This document shows, in pieces, positions 1-6,319 of a stretch of 14,747 nt of DNA. Under the pieces are notes generated by a model, which did not search any database, was not told the DNA's origin, and worked only from the letters and a program-made list of their open reading frames with translations. Location: NCBI GenBank assembly GCA_017411905.1, contig JAFQPB010000015.1:1-14747 (forward strand), read 5' to 3'. Each line of letters opens with the position of its first letter. The stretch's first letter is position 1. The translations under genes and the position numbers were made by a program. Source of the stretch: Oscillospiraceae bacterium (GTDB lineage Bacteria > Bacillota_A > Clostridia > Oscillospirales > Oscillospiraceae).

Positions 1-86
1 ATGAATCTGAAAAAACTGGCAAATTGGAGTTGGAATAACTCCTTTTTCTCGCAGATATTGCTTATATTTACACCTAAATACGCCAA

Positions 87-119
87 AGCCCCTGTTTTCG
101 CCTAACCAAAACAGGGGTT
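87..119 (+). terminator. Probable intrinsic terminator of a gene upstream of the window
   Basis: CCCCTGTTTT (89-98) pairs perfectly with AAAACAGGGG (108-117) across a 9-nt loop, and 87-88/118-119 can extend the stem. The + strand continues TTCTTTG, a short, interrupted T-tract. This suggests that a + strand gene ends in or just before the first bases of the window. The reverse strand has no T-tract after the hairpin. No protein can be assigned to the 86 bases before it. Confidence 0.55.
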
Positions 120-131
120 CTTTGACAGACT

Positions 132-158
132 GAGGAACTGTCCACCGGACAGTTCCTC
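132..158. repeat. Perfect 12-bp palindrome with 3-nt loop
   Basis: GAGGAACTGTCC (132-143), ACC loop, GGACAGTTCCTC (147-158). The arms match at all 12 positions. Neither strand shows a T-tract after it, so it is not a standard terminator. It lies in the gene-free stretch between two terminator hairpins. It looks like a dispersed palindromic (REP-like) unit, but there is only one copy in this window, so its repeat status is inferred. Confidence 0.5.
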
Positions 159-191
159 TGCTATGGGTTCAATTCCGGTTCTTTTACATAT

Positions 192-229
192 AAAGAAACC
201 GCAACCCCGGATGGGGTTACGGTTTCTTT
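192..229 (-). terminator. Intrinsic terminator of the tRNA-Leu gene
   Basis: Arms 192-208 and 213-229 form a 17-bp stem with a single mismatched pair (202/219) and a 4-nt loop. Read on the minus strand the hairpin directly abuts the tRNA: the last A of the encoded CCA (base 229) is the first stem base. It is followed by a T-rich tail (TTTATATG). The stem is strong but the T-tract is modest. Confidence 0.75.
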
Positions 230-315
230 GGTGCCGGTAACCGGAATCGAACCGGTACGGATTTTACTCCGAGGGATTTTAAGTCCCTTGTGTCTACCTG
301 TTCCACCATACCGGC
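229..315 (-). tRNA. tRNA-Leu (anticodon UAA), CCA encoded
   Basis: The minus strand folds as a class II tRNA of 87 nt including CCA. The acceptor arms GCCGGTA and TACCGGC pair fully, with discriminator A and CCA at 231-229. The anticodon stem GGGA/TCCC encloses the loop CTTAAAA, giving anticodon TAA (279-281), which reads UUA and UUG. The long variable arm (CGGA...TCCG) is typical of tRNA-Leu. The T-arm loop is TTCGATT. The gene has its own promoter at 326-354 and a terminator hairpin that starts at the CCA. It lies 52 bp downstream of the HAD phosphatase gene on the same strand. Confidence 0.97.
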
Positions 316-325
316 GACAAAACTA

Positions 326-354
326 ATACTATCACAGAAGCTTCTTTCCGTCAA
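326..354 (-). promoter_or_regulatory. Sigma-70/SigA promoter of tRNA-Leu
   Basis: Read on the minus strand: -35 box TTGACG (349-354), a 17-bp spacer, then -10 box TAGTAT (326-331). Each box matches consensus at five of six positions. The start site would fall near 319, leaving a 5' leader of only about 4 nt before the mature tRNA end at 315. The whole promoter fits in the 52-bp gap after the HAD gene, so the tRNA can be made independently of the replication genes. Confidence 0.8.
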
Positions 355-367
355 GCAGAAATCTGCC

Positions 368-1030
368 CTATTTTTCGTTAAATTCCTTACGGATCAATTC
401 TTCCAAAGCCTCTGCCAGCTTTTGGGGGTCATCACAGAAGTTCTTTCCTCCTGCAAGTTCCAATTGCGCCTTATCCCGAAAGCCCCATGTCACAAGCAAG
501 CAAGGCAATCCTGCATTTTCCGCTACCTTTAAGTCCACCTCGCTGTCGCCTACATATACCGCTTTTTCCACCCCGAGGGCGTCCATTGCCCCATAAAGCA
601 TATCCGGCGCAGGCTTTCGGGGACAGCCGGGCACTTCCCCCAGCGCATACAGCCCCTCTCCAAAAAACCGGGCGCACATAGGCTTTACCGCTGTATCCTG
701 CTTATTGGAGACCACACCGATGGCGTACTTCTCCCCAAGCATATCTATTGCCGGTAAAACACCGTCGTAAGGCTTGGTCAAAATCAAATTGTGGCTATCA
801 TAATAAGGCTGGTAAACTGCAAGGGTTTCCTCCACCTGCTCATCCGTCACGCCTTCCGGCATAGAACGTTTAATAAGGTTTCGCATTCCGTTCCCTAAAA
901 AGGCACGAATTTCCGCCTTTTCCCGGGGCGGATAGCCAAATTGGGAGAGGGCGTAATTGACAGCAGTGTGCAGATCGCCTATGGTATCGAGCAGTGTGCC
1001 GTCCAAATCAAATAATATCCCTATTTTCAT
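368..1030 (-). CDS. HAD-superfamily hydrolase, phosphoglycolate phosphatase-like
   Basis: A 220-aa cytosolic phosphatase of the HAD IA subfamily. Motif I is FDLDGTLLDT (nucleophile D8, general acid D10). A helical cap follows at about residues 15-85. Motif II is the Ser in VVSNK (S108), motif III the Lys of RKPAPD (K139), and motif IV is GDSEVD (D162, D166). The length matches Gph/PpaX-type enzymes. The family removes phosphate from small substrates such as 2-phosphoglycolate or pyrophosphate, and the exact substrate cannot be read from sequence. The ATG (1030-1028) overlaps the stop of the upstream helicase-loader gene as ATGA, so translation is probably coupled. No strong ribosome site precedes it. 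It is the last protein gene of the dnaD-dnaC transcript. Confidence 0.9.
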   Translation of the reverse strand: MKIGILFDLDGTLLDTIGDLHTAVNYALSQFGYPPREKAEIRAFLGNGMRNLIKRSMPEGVTDEQVEETLAVYQPYYDSHNLILTKPYDGVLPAIDMLGEKYAIGVVSNKQDTAVKPMCARFFGEGLYALGEVPGCPRKPAPDMLYGAMDALGVEKAVYVGDSEVDLKVAENAGLPCLLVTWGFRDKAQLELAGGKNFCDDPQKLAEALEELIRKEFNEK

Positions 1031-2001
1031 CTTCTTTTCTGTCGAATGTCCTCTCCCACAAAAGTAAGCTGCCGATAATTGCCCCGAAGCCGGGAAGCGA
1101 TCTGGGGAGAGTAGCGGTCAGCAATTTCCTGTGCATTAAGATTGGTGGAAATGATTGTGGGCTTTCCGCTGAGTATCCGGTCGTTTATGAGGCTGTAAAG
1201 AGATGCTGTGACAAAACTACTTGCCATTTCCGTGCCTAAATCGTCAACAATCAAAAGCTGCGCATTCTCGATCTCAGAAACAGCCGTAACCGTTTCTTCG
1301 TTGGGCATAAAGCGGTTTTTTTCCAGCTTGGAAAACAGATGGCCTGCACTTTCATAACACACCGTATAACCCTTTTCCGTCACCTCTGTGGCAATGCAGG
1401 CGGAAAGCATAGTTTTTCCCAAACCTGTGCCGCCCACAAACAGGAGATTGCCGCTGTCAGAATTGAAATTTTCCGCATATTTCCGGCAGTAATCATATGT
1501 ACGCGCCATTACCTGACGGGGGCTTGCACCGTATTTGGGATCAATGGCATCGGGATAATAATCCAGCCGAAACTCCCGGAAGGAGGCAGTCCCGCAGGCA
1601 AGAAGCAGCAAAAGCTTTCTCTGCTCCTCCTGACAAAGGGCTTTTAAGCAAGTACACATTTCTGTGCCGATATAGCCAAGACCGCTGCAAATTTCGCAGA
1701 TAGGGCCTTCCATTAGGTAATTTCCGGGAAAGTGCTCCGCAAGAATCTCTTCCCGCTCTCTCTGGAGTGCCTGATTTTCCTGACGGGCTTTTTCCATAAG
1801 TGCGTGGGCTTCCCCGCTTTGCATAAAAGCTGCCCGGGCAGCTTCCGCCATCGTCTGCCGCAAGCACATATCGATTTGGCGCAGGCGGGGTACTTGCGCG
1901 TAGGCACTATGCAGGCGCTGTTCCTGCAAAGCTTGCCGATCCGAACGCATAGCATCCAGCCGTGCTTTTGCTTTGCGCATTACATCTTTCCTGTATGCCA
2001 T
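1027..2001 (-). CDS. dnaC: DnaC/DnaI-like replicative helicase loader (AAA+ ATPase)
   Basis: A 324-aa ATP-binding protein of the DnaC/DnaI family, which places the DnaB-type helicase on DNA. Residues 1-95 are charged and helical, with likely coiled coil. Cys102, Cys105, Cys116 and Cys118 (CEIC...CTC) form a probable zinc knuckle like that of DnaI's helicase-binding domain. The AAA+ core has Walker A GGTGLGKT (190-197), Walker B LLIVDD (249-254), a sensor-1-like STN (285-287) and a candidate arginine finger in SRLRG (303-307). The gene starts 3 bp after the DnaD-like gene's stop, with AGGAGG at about 2010-2015, and overlaps the HAD gene by ATGA. Partner genes dnaD and dnaC side by side are the usual Firmicutes arrangement. 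The alternative, an IstB-like transposase helper, is unlikely because no transposase is nearby. Confidence 0.9.
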   Translation of the reverse strand: MAYRKDVMRKAKARLDAMRSDRQALQEQRLHSAYAQVPRLRQIDMCLRQTMAEAARAAFMQSGEAHALMEKARQENQALQREREEILAEHFPGNYLMEGPICEICSGLGYIGTEMCTCLKALCQEEQRKLLLLLACGTASFREFRLDYYPDAIDPKYGASPRQVMARTYDYCRKYAENFNSDSGNLLFVGGTGLGKTMLSACIATEVTEKGYTVCYESAGHLFSKLEKNRFMPNEETVTAVSEIENAQLLIVDDLGTEMASSFVTASLYSLINDRILSGKPTIISTNLNAQEIADRYSPQIASRLRGNYRQLTFVGEDIRQKRR

Positions 2002-2004
2002 TTG

Positions 2005-2880
2005 TCAGTCCTCCTGCAAAATTCTCTGGATCGCTGCGTAATCTTCGCCTGCAAGCTCTCCCTTGGCACCCTTGGGTGCCGGTTTTACATCCTTGCCCTT
2101 TATTTCCTCCGGGCGCATCAGTCCGTTTTCCTGCCAACGGCTAAGTATCCGGTTCATATAGGGCCAGTTTAGGCCGCCCGTATTGATGCAGGTACGCTCG
2201 TAAGCCATTGCGATCACGTCGGGCTGGAAACCCCATTCCACCCACTGCTGGGCATATTTAGCCTCCGCAGGGGTCAGCTTGCGGCCTCGAATTTGGAGGG
2301 TCTCCATAATTTTTCCCACCTGACTTTGGCGGAAATTCTGCCGCTGGATATAGGCGGCAGCTTCTTCAATGGAATCAATGCCCTGTTCTGCCCAAGCATA
2401 GGCTTCTTTTTCAATGGAACGCAGAGAAGGTGTACGGAGATTTTTTTGCCGTGCCCGATCCTTGCAGTAGCAAAAGAGCACCGAAACCACCTCCATTGGC
2501 ATCCCCAAATAATTGACGATACCAAGAAGTATCTTCAGCTCCTCTGTATTGAGGGTACGGCCCATAAGCCGCTGCACCTCGCCGTACAGTGCCTTAAAAT
2601 CGCCGCTTTCCTCCATAGCGATCACCACATCCCGCTCCGAATAGCGTGGACGCTCACCGGAAAAGACCGGTGTATTCTTTTTTTCCGGCCAAAGGCCAAG
2701 CTGCCGCAGCGTTGCCGCAGCGCAGGCATAGCGGGTAGCCCCAAAACGCAGCGCCTTTTCCCCATCCTCCGGGGTATTTCCCGCAGCAATGTATAGGTAA
2801 AGAAGGGCTGCATCACCGCTGGCGGCAGACAATAGCTTATGCATATGGTCGCCTGTAATCTTCACTTCATCCGTATACAT
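2005..2880 (-). CDS. DnaD-domain replication initiation protein
   Basis: A 291-aa protein. An N-terminal winged-helix-like region (about 1-66) is followed by a DnaB_2/DnaD domain (about 80-155, with DFKALYGEVQRLMGRTLNTE). A second such domain (about 188-245) ends in the YMNRILSRWQENG signature of the DNA-binding tail. A Lys-rich linker and a short helix close the protein. Tandem DnaB_2 domains are common in clostridial DnaD-like proteins, which remodel origin DNA and help recruit the helicase loader, encoded here by the next gene. The start is supported by AAGGAGGAAA at 2886-2895, 5 nt before the ATG, and by the promoter at 2913-2942. Whether it should be called dnaD or dnaB is not clear, so no symbol is given. 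Confidence 0.88.
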   Translation of the reverse strand: MYTDEVKITGDHMHKLLSAASGDAALLYLYIAAGNTPEDGEKALRFGATRYACAAATLRQLGLWPEKKNTPVFSGERPRYSERDVVIAMEESGDFKALYGEVQRLMGRTLNTEELKILLGIVNYLGMPMEVVSVLFCYCKDRARQKNLRTPSLRSIEKEAYAWAEQGIDSIEEAAAYIQRQNFRQSQVGKIMETLQIRGRKLTPAEAKYAQQWVEWGFQPDVIAMAYERTCINTGGLNWPYMNRILSRWQENGLMRPEEIKGKDVKPAPKGAKGELAGEDYAAIQRILQED

Positions 2881-2912
2881 AAGCCTTTCCTCCTTTTTTG
2901 TCGTATAAGCGC

Positions 2913-2942
2913 ATTATAGCACAGTTTTTCCTTATTCGTAAA
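2913..2942 (-). promoter_or_regulatory. Extended -10 promoter of the dnaD-dnaC-HAD genes
   Basis: The minus strand shows TATAAT (2913-2918), a perfect -10, preceded by TGC (extended -10). An upstream TTTACG (2937-2942) at 18 bp matches four of six -35 bases. The -35 lies inside the last codons of the MATE gene, just before its stop at 2932-2934. A start near 2906 gives a ~26-nt leader holding the strong ribosome site. Confidence 0.75.
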
Positions 2943-4311
2943 GGGGTCTGATCTTCTTGCGGTAGATGCGGCTGTAAAACAGAACAGTCAGCACCATACA
3001 AACCATCTCGGCAATAGCAAAAGCCCACCATACGAGATGCACATTTCCTGTAAGGCTCAGCAAATACGCTACAGGCACCAAAATCACCAACTGCCGTCCG
3101 AGAGAGGTTATGGTTGCATAAATGCCTACCCCCATTGCCTGGAAGCTGGCACTGAGCGCAATGCTCACTGCAGCAAAGGGGAAACCCAAGGAAACGATCT
3201 GCAGTGCGCTGATGCCGAGGCGCAGAAATTCCTCCGTAGGCTCAAAGAGACCCAGCAGCACCGTGGGAAAAAGCTGGAACACAGCAAGACCCACAAACAT
3301 AATGGTCAGCGCGGCAGTCAGCGCACATTTTAAGTTCTTCGTAATACGCGCCGGCAGCCGGGCACCGTAGTTATAAGCAAGAATGGAAATGGAGGCGTTG
3401 TTAATACCGAGAACAGGCATAAACACAAAGCTTTGCAGCTTAAAATACACGCCAAACACACCGGTAGCTGTTTCGCCGTAGTCCTTGAAGCTCTGGAAAA
3501 TGCCGTTCATAGAGAAGGTCATCACCGAGCCGATGGCCATCATAATGATGGAGGGAATACCAACGGACAGCATTTTGCTTAGTACCTTCCTATCGGGACG
3601 GATAAATCTCAGCCCGAACTGAACATCGGAATTCTTTGTCAGATTAAAGATCACCGCCAAGATGGCCGCGATCCACTGGCCAATGACCGTGGCGATGGCT
3701 GCACCCGCCATACCGAGGGCAGGAATACCCAACGCCGGCACACCGAAAATAAAGACCGGGTCTAAAATGATATTGACCACTGCGCCCGTACCTTGGGTAA
3801 ACAGCGTGAAGATGGTTTTGCCGGAAGCCTGCAGCATCCGCTCGCCCAGCACCTCCACAAAAATACCTACGCAGAAAATACAGCAGATCGTCAAGTAGTC
3901 GCCGCCGCCCTTGACCGTCTCCTCCACAGAGGACTGTACCGCAAAGAAGGGTCGTGCGCCAACAAAGCCGAAAAGCATAAAGAGCACCACAGCAATGCAC
4001 ATCAGGAAGATGCCGTTGCCTGCCGCCTGATTGACGCGCTCCCGGTTATTTTCACCCAACGATTTACTGAGCAGGCTGTTCATACCCACACCAATACCGG
4101 TTGCAAAACCGATGATAAGATGCTGGATAGGAAAAGCCAAAGAAAGTGCGGTCACTGCACTTTCGGAAATGCGGGAGATATAAATACTGTCCACCACATT
4201 GTAAAGTGCCTGTACCAGCATAGAAAGTGCCAGCGGAAGTGCCATATTGAAAAGGAGCTTGCCAATCGGCATCGTCCGCATTTTGTTGTTATCCAGTGTA
4301 CTTGCTGCCAT
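2932..4311 (-). CDS. MATE family efflux transporter
   Basis: A 459-aa inner-membrane transporter of the MATE family (NorM/MepA type), which exports cationic drugs or metabolites by Na+ or H+ antiport. About 12 hydrophobic segments are arranged as two six-helix halves. Typical family sequence is seen at the start of the first helix (MALPLALSMLVQALYNVVDS), in helix 2-3 (GFATGIGVGMNSLLSKSLGE), and in the second half (SVGIPSIIMMAIGSVMTF). The open frame continues upstream to a TTG at 4371. The ATG at 4311 is chosen because AGAGGA lies at 4318-4323 and because the TTG is part of the -35 box. The substrate is unknown. The gene is monocistronic by appearance: its stop is 52 bp before the dnaD start, which has its own promoter, and no clear terminator separates them. 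Confidence 0.92.
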   Translation of the reverse strand: MAASTLDNNKMRTMPIGKLLFNMALPLALSMLVQALYNVVDSIYISRISESAVTALSLAFPIQHLIIGFATGIGVGMNSLLSKSLGENNRERVNQAAGNGIFLMCIAVVLFMLFGFVGARPFFAVQSSVEETVKGGGDYLTICCIFCVGIFVEVLGERMLQASGKTIFTLFTQGTGAVVNIILDPVFIFGVPALGIPALGMAGAAIATVIGQWIAAILAVIFNLTKNSDVQFGLRFIRPDRKVLSKMLSVGIPSIIMMAIGSVMTFSMNGIFQSFKDYGETATGVFGVYFKLQSFVFMPVLGINNASISILAYNYGARLPARITKNLKCALTAALTIMFVGLAVFQLFPTVLLGLFEPTEEFLRLGISALQIVSLGFPFAAVSIALSASFQAMGVGIYATITSLGRQLVILVPVAYLLSLTGNVHLVWWAFAIAEMVCMVLTVLFYSRIYRKKIRPLYE

Positions 4312-4317
4312 AATGAT

Positions 4318-4323
4318 TCCTCT
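4318..4323 (-). promoter_or_regulatory. Ribosome binding site that sets the MATE start
   Basis: The minus strand reads AGAGGA followed by TCATT and the ATG at 4311. It supports this start over the in-frame TTG 60 bp upstream, which has no purine-rich site and would lie outside the transcript. Confidence 0.7.
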
Positions 4324-4342
4324 TTTTATCGTTTTCCGATAT

Positions 4343-4371
4343 ATTATAACGGAAGTCTCCCAAAAAAGCAA
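4343..4371 (-). promoter_or_regulatory. Promoter of the MATE transporter gene
   Basis: On the minus strand TTGCTT (4366-4371), a 17-bp spacer and a perfect TATAAT (4343-4348). Initiation would be near 4336, a leader of about 25 nt. It is back to back with the promoter of the divergent amidohydrolase gene. Confidence 0.78.
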
Positions 4372-4387
4372 CTGTATTCCTTTGGAA

Positions 4388-4415
4388 TTGACAATTCTCC
4401 CCGTTTTGCTATACT
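4388..4415 (+). promoter_or_regulatory. Promoter of the amidohydrolase gene
   Basis: On the + strand a perfect -35 TTGACA (4388-4393), a 16-bp spacer ending in TGC (extended -10), and TATACT (4410-4415). It is followed within 20 bp by AAGGGGGG (4420-4427) and the ATG at 4435. The two divergent -35 boxes are 16 bp apart, so a single regulator bound between them could affect both genes. No clear operator repeat is visible. Confidence 0.8.
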
Positions 4416-4434
4416 AAGAAAGGGGGGAATTATA

Positions 4435-5292
4435 ATGAAAAGCGACTGTCATATCCATATGGTCTTGGACGGGGTAGATTGGAAGGCTGCCATTGCCCGG
4501 CACCGCATCGCACCGAATAAGCGTTTTATACGCGAAATACTGCAGACCTACAAAGACCAAGGCTACGAATACCTCCGGGACGGTGGTGACCGCTGGGGCG
4601 TTGGCAAAGCCGCCCGGGAAATCGCAAAAGAATACGGCATTACCTACCGCACGCCCCTCTCCCCTCTCTGCAAAAAGGGGCACTATGGTGCATTTATCGG
4701 GGAGAGCTACGAAAATTTCAAGGAATATACCGCTCTTGTAAAAAGACTTGGCAGCGAGGGCTGTGACTTTATTAAAATTATGATCTCCGGCCTTATGGAT
4801 TTTGACCGCTTTGGTGTGCTGACTGAGGCGGGTCTTCCGGAGAACGAAATCCGGGAGCTGATCCATATTGCCCACGAAGAGGGCTTTGCGGTGATGGCGC
4901 ACTGTAACGGTGCCCGCACCGCTGAAGCTGCTGCCGCAAGCGGCGTAGACAGCATTGAGCACGGTGCCTACTTAGACCGGGATGCCCTGCAGGCGATGGC
5001 AGAAAACCGCACCGTTTGGGTACCTACCCTCTCAACTGTCGGCAATCTCCGGGGAAAAGGCCGTTTTTCTGAAAACGATGTCATTCGAATTTTTGAAAGT
5101 ACTGCAGAAAACTGCGCCGCCTTTGCCGCAATTGGTGGGCTCCTTGCCCCCGGCACCGATGCCGGTGCATGGAGCGTACCTCACGGCAGCGAGTCTGAGG
5201 AAGCCTACCTCCGCGATATTTTAGGAGAAAATGCCGATCCCATTCTGCATCAAGGTATCCATACCATAAAGACCCGCTTCCTAAGAAAATAA
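4435..5292 (+). CDS. Metal-dependent amidohydrolase, imidazolonepropionase-like
   Basis: A 285-aa member of the amidohydrolase superfamily (TIM barrel, PF01979-like). Metal ligands visible are His6 and His8 (CHIHM), a candidate bridging Lys114 (DFIKIM), His156 (MAHCNG), His176 (IEHGAY) and Asp242 (PGTDAG). It is short for the family because the usual N-terminal beta-sandwich leader and its C-terminal partner strands are absent: the protein opens almost directly with the HxH strand. This is typical of compact imidazolonepropionase-like or adenosine deaminase-related proteins. The reading frame is open back to 3793, but that part is antisense to the MATE gene. The ATG at 4435 is set by promoter TTGACA/TATACT and AAGGGGGG at 4420-4427. 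Substrate unknown. It is not a dihydroorotase by motif order, so I do not assign it to the pyrimidine pathway. Confidence 0.87.
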   Translation: MKSDCHIHMVLDGVDWKAAIARHRIAPNKRFIREILQTYKDQGYEYLRDGGDRWGVGKAAREIAKEYGITYRTPLSPLCKKGHYGAFIGESYENFKEYTALVKRLGSEGCDFIKIMISGLMDFDRFGVLTEAGLPENEIRELIHIAHEEGFAVMAHCNGARTAEAAAASGVDSIEHGAYLDRDALQAMAENRTVWVPTLSTVGNLRGKGRFSENDVIRIFESTAENCAAFAAIGGLLAPGTDAGAWSVPHGSESEEAYLRDILGENADPILHQGIHTIKTRFLRK

Positions 5293-5382
5293 AAACCTTC
5301 TCTCCGGGAAAAAGGTGGCAAAGTCCCTGTTTTCTGACAGATAAAGTGCTTTGGCTGCCTATGTTCCACCTCATCCGTCAGC
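5292..5382. repeat. Degenerate copy of a hairpin-rich dispersed repeat
   Basis: The left part AAAACCTTC (5292-5300) and AAGGTGGCA (5312-5320) recurs at 12171-12179 and 12190-12198 in the same order and nearly the same spacing. Farther right CCTCATCCGTCA (5369-5380) is the reverse complement of TGACGGATGAGG at 12211-12222. The element therefore belongs to the same family as the one between carB and pyrK, but its hairpins are decayed and its right half is inverted. It begins at the stop codon of the amidohydrolase gene and may serve as its 3' end. Confidence 0.6.
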
Positions 5383-5535
5383 TTCTGCTTAAGTAAACGC
5401 TGATTAAAAGAAATTATATCAAAGAAAATCCTTTTGCACCTACAATAATCATATAAATTACGCCGGCAGTCTCTGCAAACATAGGTCGAGCATACCGCAT
5501 CGATAAAAAATTATTAAAAATTCTATCTTATCTTA
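5383..5535. other. AT-rich spacer with no recognised content
   Basis: Between the degenerate repeat and the promoter of the alpha/beta hydrolase gene lies an AT-rich stretch. No open frame with a ribosome site and no strong hairpin was found on either strand. With the repeat and promoter it makes up the 291-bp gap between the two + strand genes. Confidence 0.5.
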
Positions 5536-5564
5536 TTTACTTGCGAAGCCGTCCATGATATAAT
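5536..5564 (+). promoter_or_regulatory. Promoter of the alpha/beta hydrolase gene
   Basis: TTTACT (5536-5541) matches four of six -35 bases. After a 17-bp spacer comes a perfect TATAAT (5559-5564) preceded by TGA, an extended -10. AGAGGTGA (5570-5577) and the ATG at 5584 follow closely, so the leader is only about 12-14 nt. Confidence 0.75.
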
Positions 5565-5583
5565 GGCGCAGAGGTGATTCTCT

Positions 5584-6219
5584 ATGAAAATTATCAAGCA
5601 AACCGATGATACGCAAATCTTCCCTTATATCGCATACATCCCCGACAACTGTAGTGACCACCCTGCCCTGCTCCTTCAGCTTCACGGTGCAGGCGAACGC
5701 GGAAACGGCGGTGCAGAGCTGGATCGGGTCTTGGTACACGGTCTGCACAAAATCGTTGACGATCAGAACCTCCAAGACTGCATTTTCATTATGCCCCAAT
5801 GCCCCACAGATACCTTTTGGGCGGCACATGTGGAGAGCATCAAGGTCTTTATCGACCAAATGGTGGCGCAGTATTCTATTGATACAGATCGGATCTATCT
5901 GTGTGGTCTGAGTATGGGTGGCTTCGGCACTTGGTACACAGCTATGGCCTATCCTCGGCTCTTTGCCGCCATTGCTCCCTGCTGCGGCGGCGGTATGGCT
6001 TGGAACGCAGGCGTCCTGCAAATGCCCATTTGGACATTCCACGGGCTGGAGGACAGCGTTGTCTCCCCCCGTCATACCATTGAAATGATTGAGGCCTTAA
6101 AGCCCATCAATCCTAACCTTAAATACGATCTTTACGAAAACGTGGGACACAATAGCTGGGAAAAAGCATTTACTTTGCCGACCCTCAAATGGCTTCTCGC
6201 CCAAAAGAAGATGCATTAA
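5584..6219 (+). CDS. Alpha/beta hydrolase, predicted serine esterase or peptidase
   Basis: A 211-aa alpha/beta-fold hydrolase resembling the dienelactone hydrolase / phospholipase-carboxylesterase / prolyl oligopeptidase-like group. The oxyanion-hole strand is LLLQLHGAGERG (29-40). The nucleophile elbow is GLSMGG with Ser110. The acid is probably Asp157 (GLEDSVV) and the base His189 (VGHNSW), so the triad is complete and in the usual order. No signal peptide is seen, so it should be cytosolic. Its substrate cannot be told from sequence. The start is set by AGAGGTGA seven bases upstream and its own promoter. It converges on the pyrimidine operon and shares a terminator with it. Confidence 0.88.
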   Translation: MKIIKQTDDTQIFPYIAYIPDNCSDHPALLLQLHGAGERGNGGAELDRVLVHGLHKIVDDQNLQDCIFIMPQCPTDTFWAAHVESIKVFIDQMVAQYSIDTDRIYLCGLSMGGFGTWYTAMAYPRLFAAIAPCCGGGMAWNAGVLQMPIWTFHGLEDSVVSPRHTIEMIEALKPINPNLKYDLYENVGHNSWEKAFTLPTLKWLLAQKKMH

Positions 6220-6245
6220 TCATAACAACCGTACTGGCATACAAA

Positions 6246-6279
6246 AAGCCGGACTTCGCATTTTTGTGAAGTCCGGCTT
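6246..6279. terminator. Bidirectional terminator between the hydrolase gene and pyrB
   Basis: AAGCCGGACTTC (6246-6257) pairs perfectly with GAAGTCCGGCTT (6268-6279), and further pairs inside the loop are possible. On the minus strand the stem runs into TTTTTG, a good T-tract for the end of the pyrimidine operon. On the + strand it runs into TTATCTTAATTT, weaker but usable for the hydrolase gene. It lies between two convergent stop codons (6219 and 6320). Confidence 0.85.
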
Positions 6280-6319
6280 ATCTTAATTTAATGGCCTGAA
6301 AACGGCAGAAAAGTACTTT

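Noticed and set aside
1..105. Frame 1 reads as a 34-codon ORF starting at base 1, and frame 3 is open to a stop at 36-38 and could be the tail of a protein.
   Set aside because: The frame 1 stop lies inside the terminator hairpin and no start signal is visible. The frame 3 tail is only 12 codons, too short to support. I report only the terminator.
1027..2001. Helicase loader as an IstB-type insertion sequence helper.
   Set aside because: No istA-like transposase, terminal repeats or target duplication nearby. The N-terminal zinc knuckle and the DnaD-like neighbour fit a replication role.
3793..4434. Open upstream extension of the amidohydrolase frame.
   Set aside because: It is antisense to the MATE gene and crosses the predicted promoter and ribosome site. 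The product starts at 4435 with the HxH metal motif.
4414..4962. A 182-codon minus-strand frame opposite the amidohydrolase.
   Set aside because: It is a shadow of a gene with complete metal-ligand motifs, and it has no start signal of its own.
4435..5292. Possibility that the amidohydrolase is the missing dihydroorotase (pyrC).
   Set aside because: Motif order and the IEHGAY and PGTDAG segments fit imidazolonepropionase-like proteins. The gene is on the opposite strand with a separate promoter, outside the operon.
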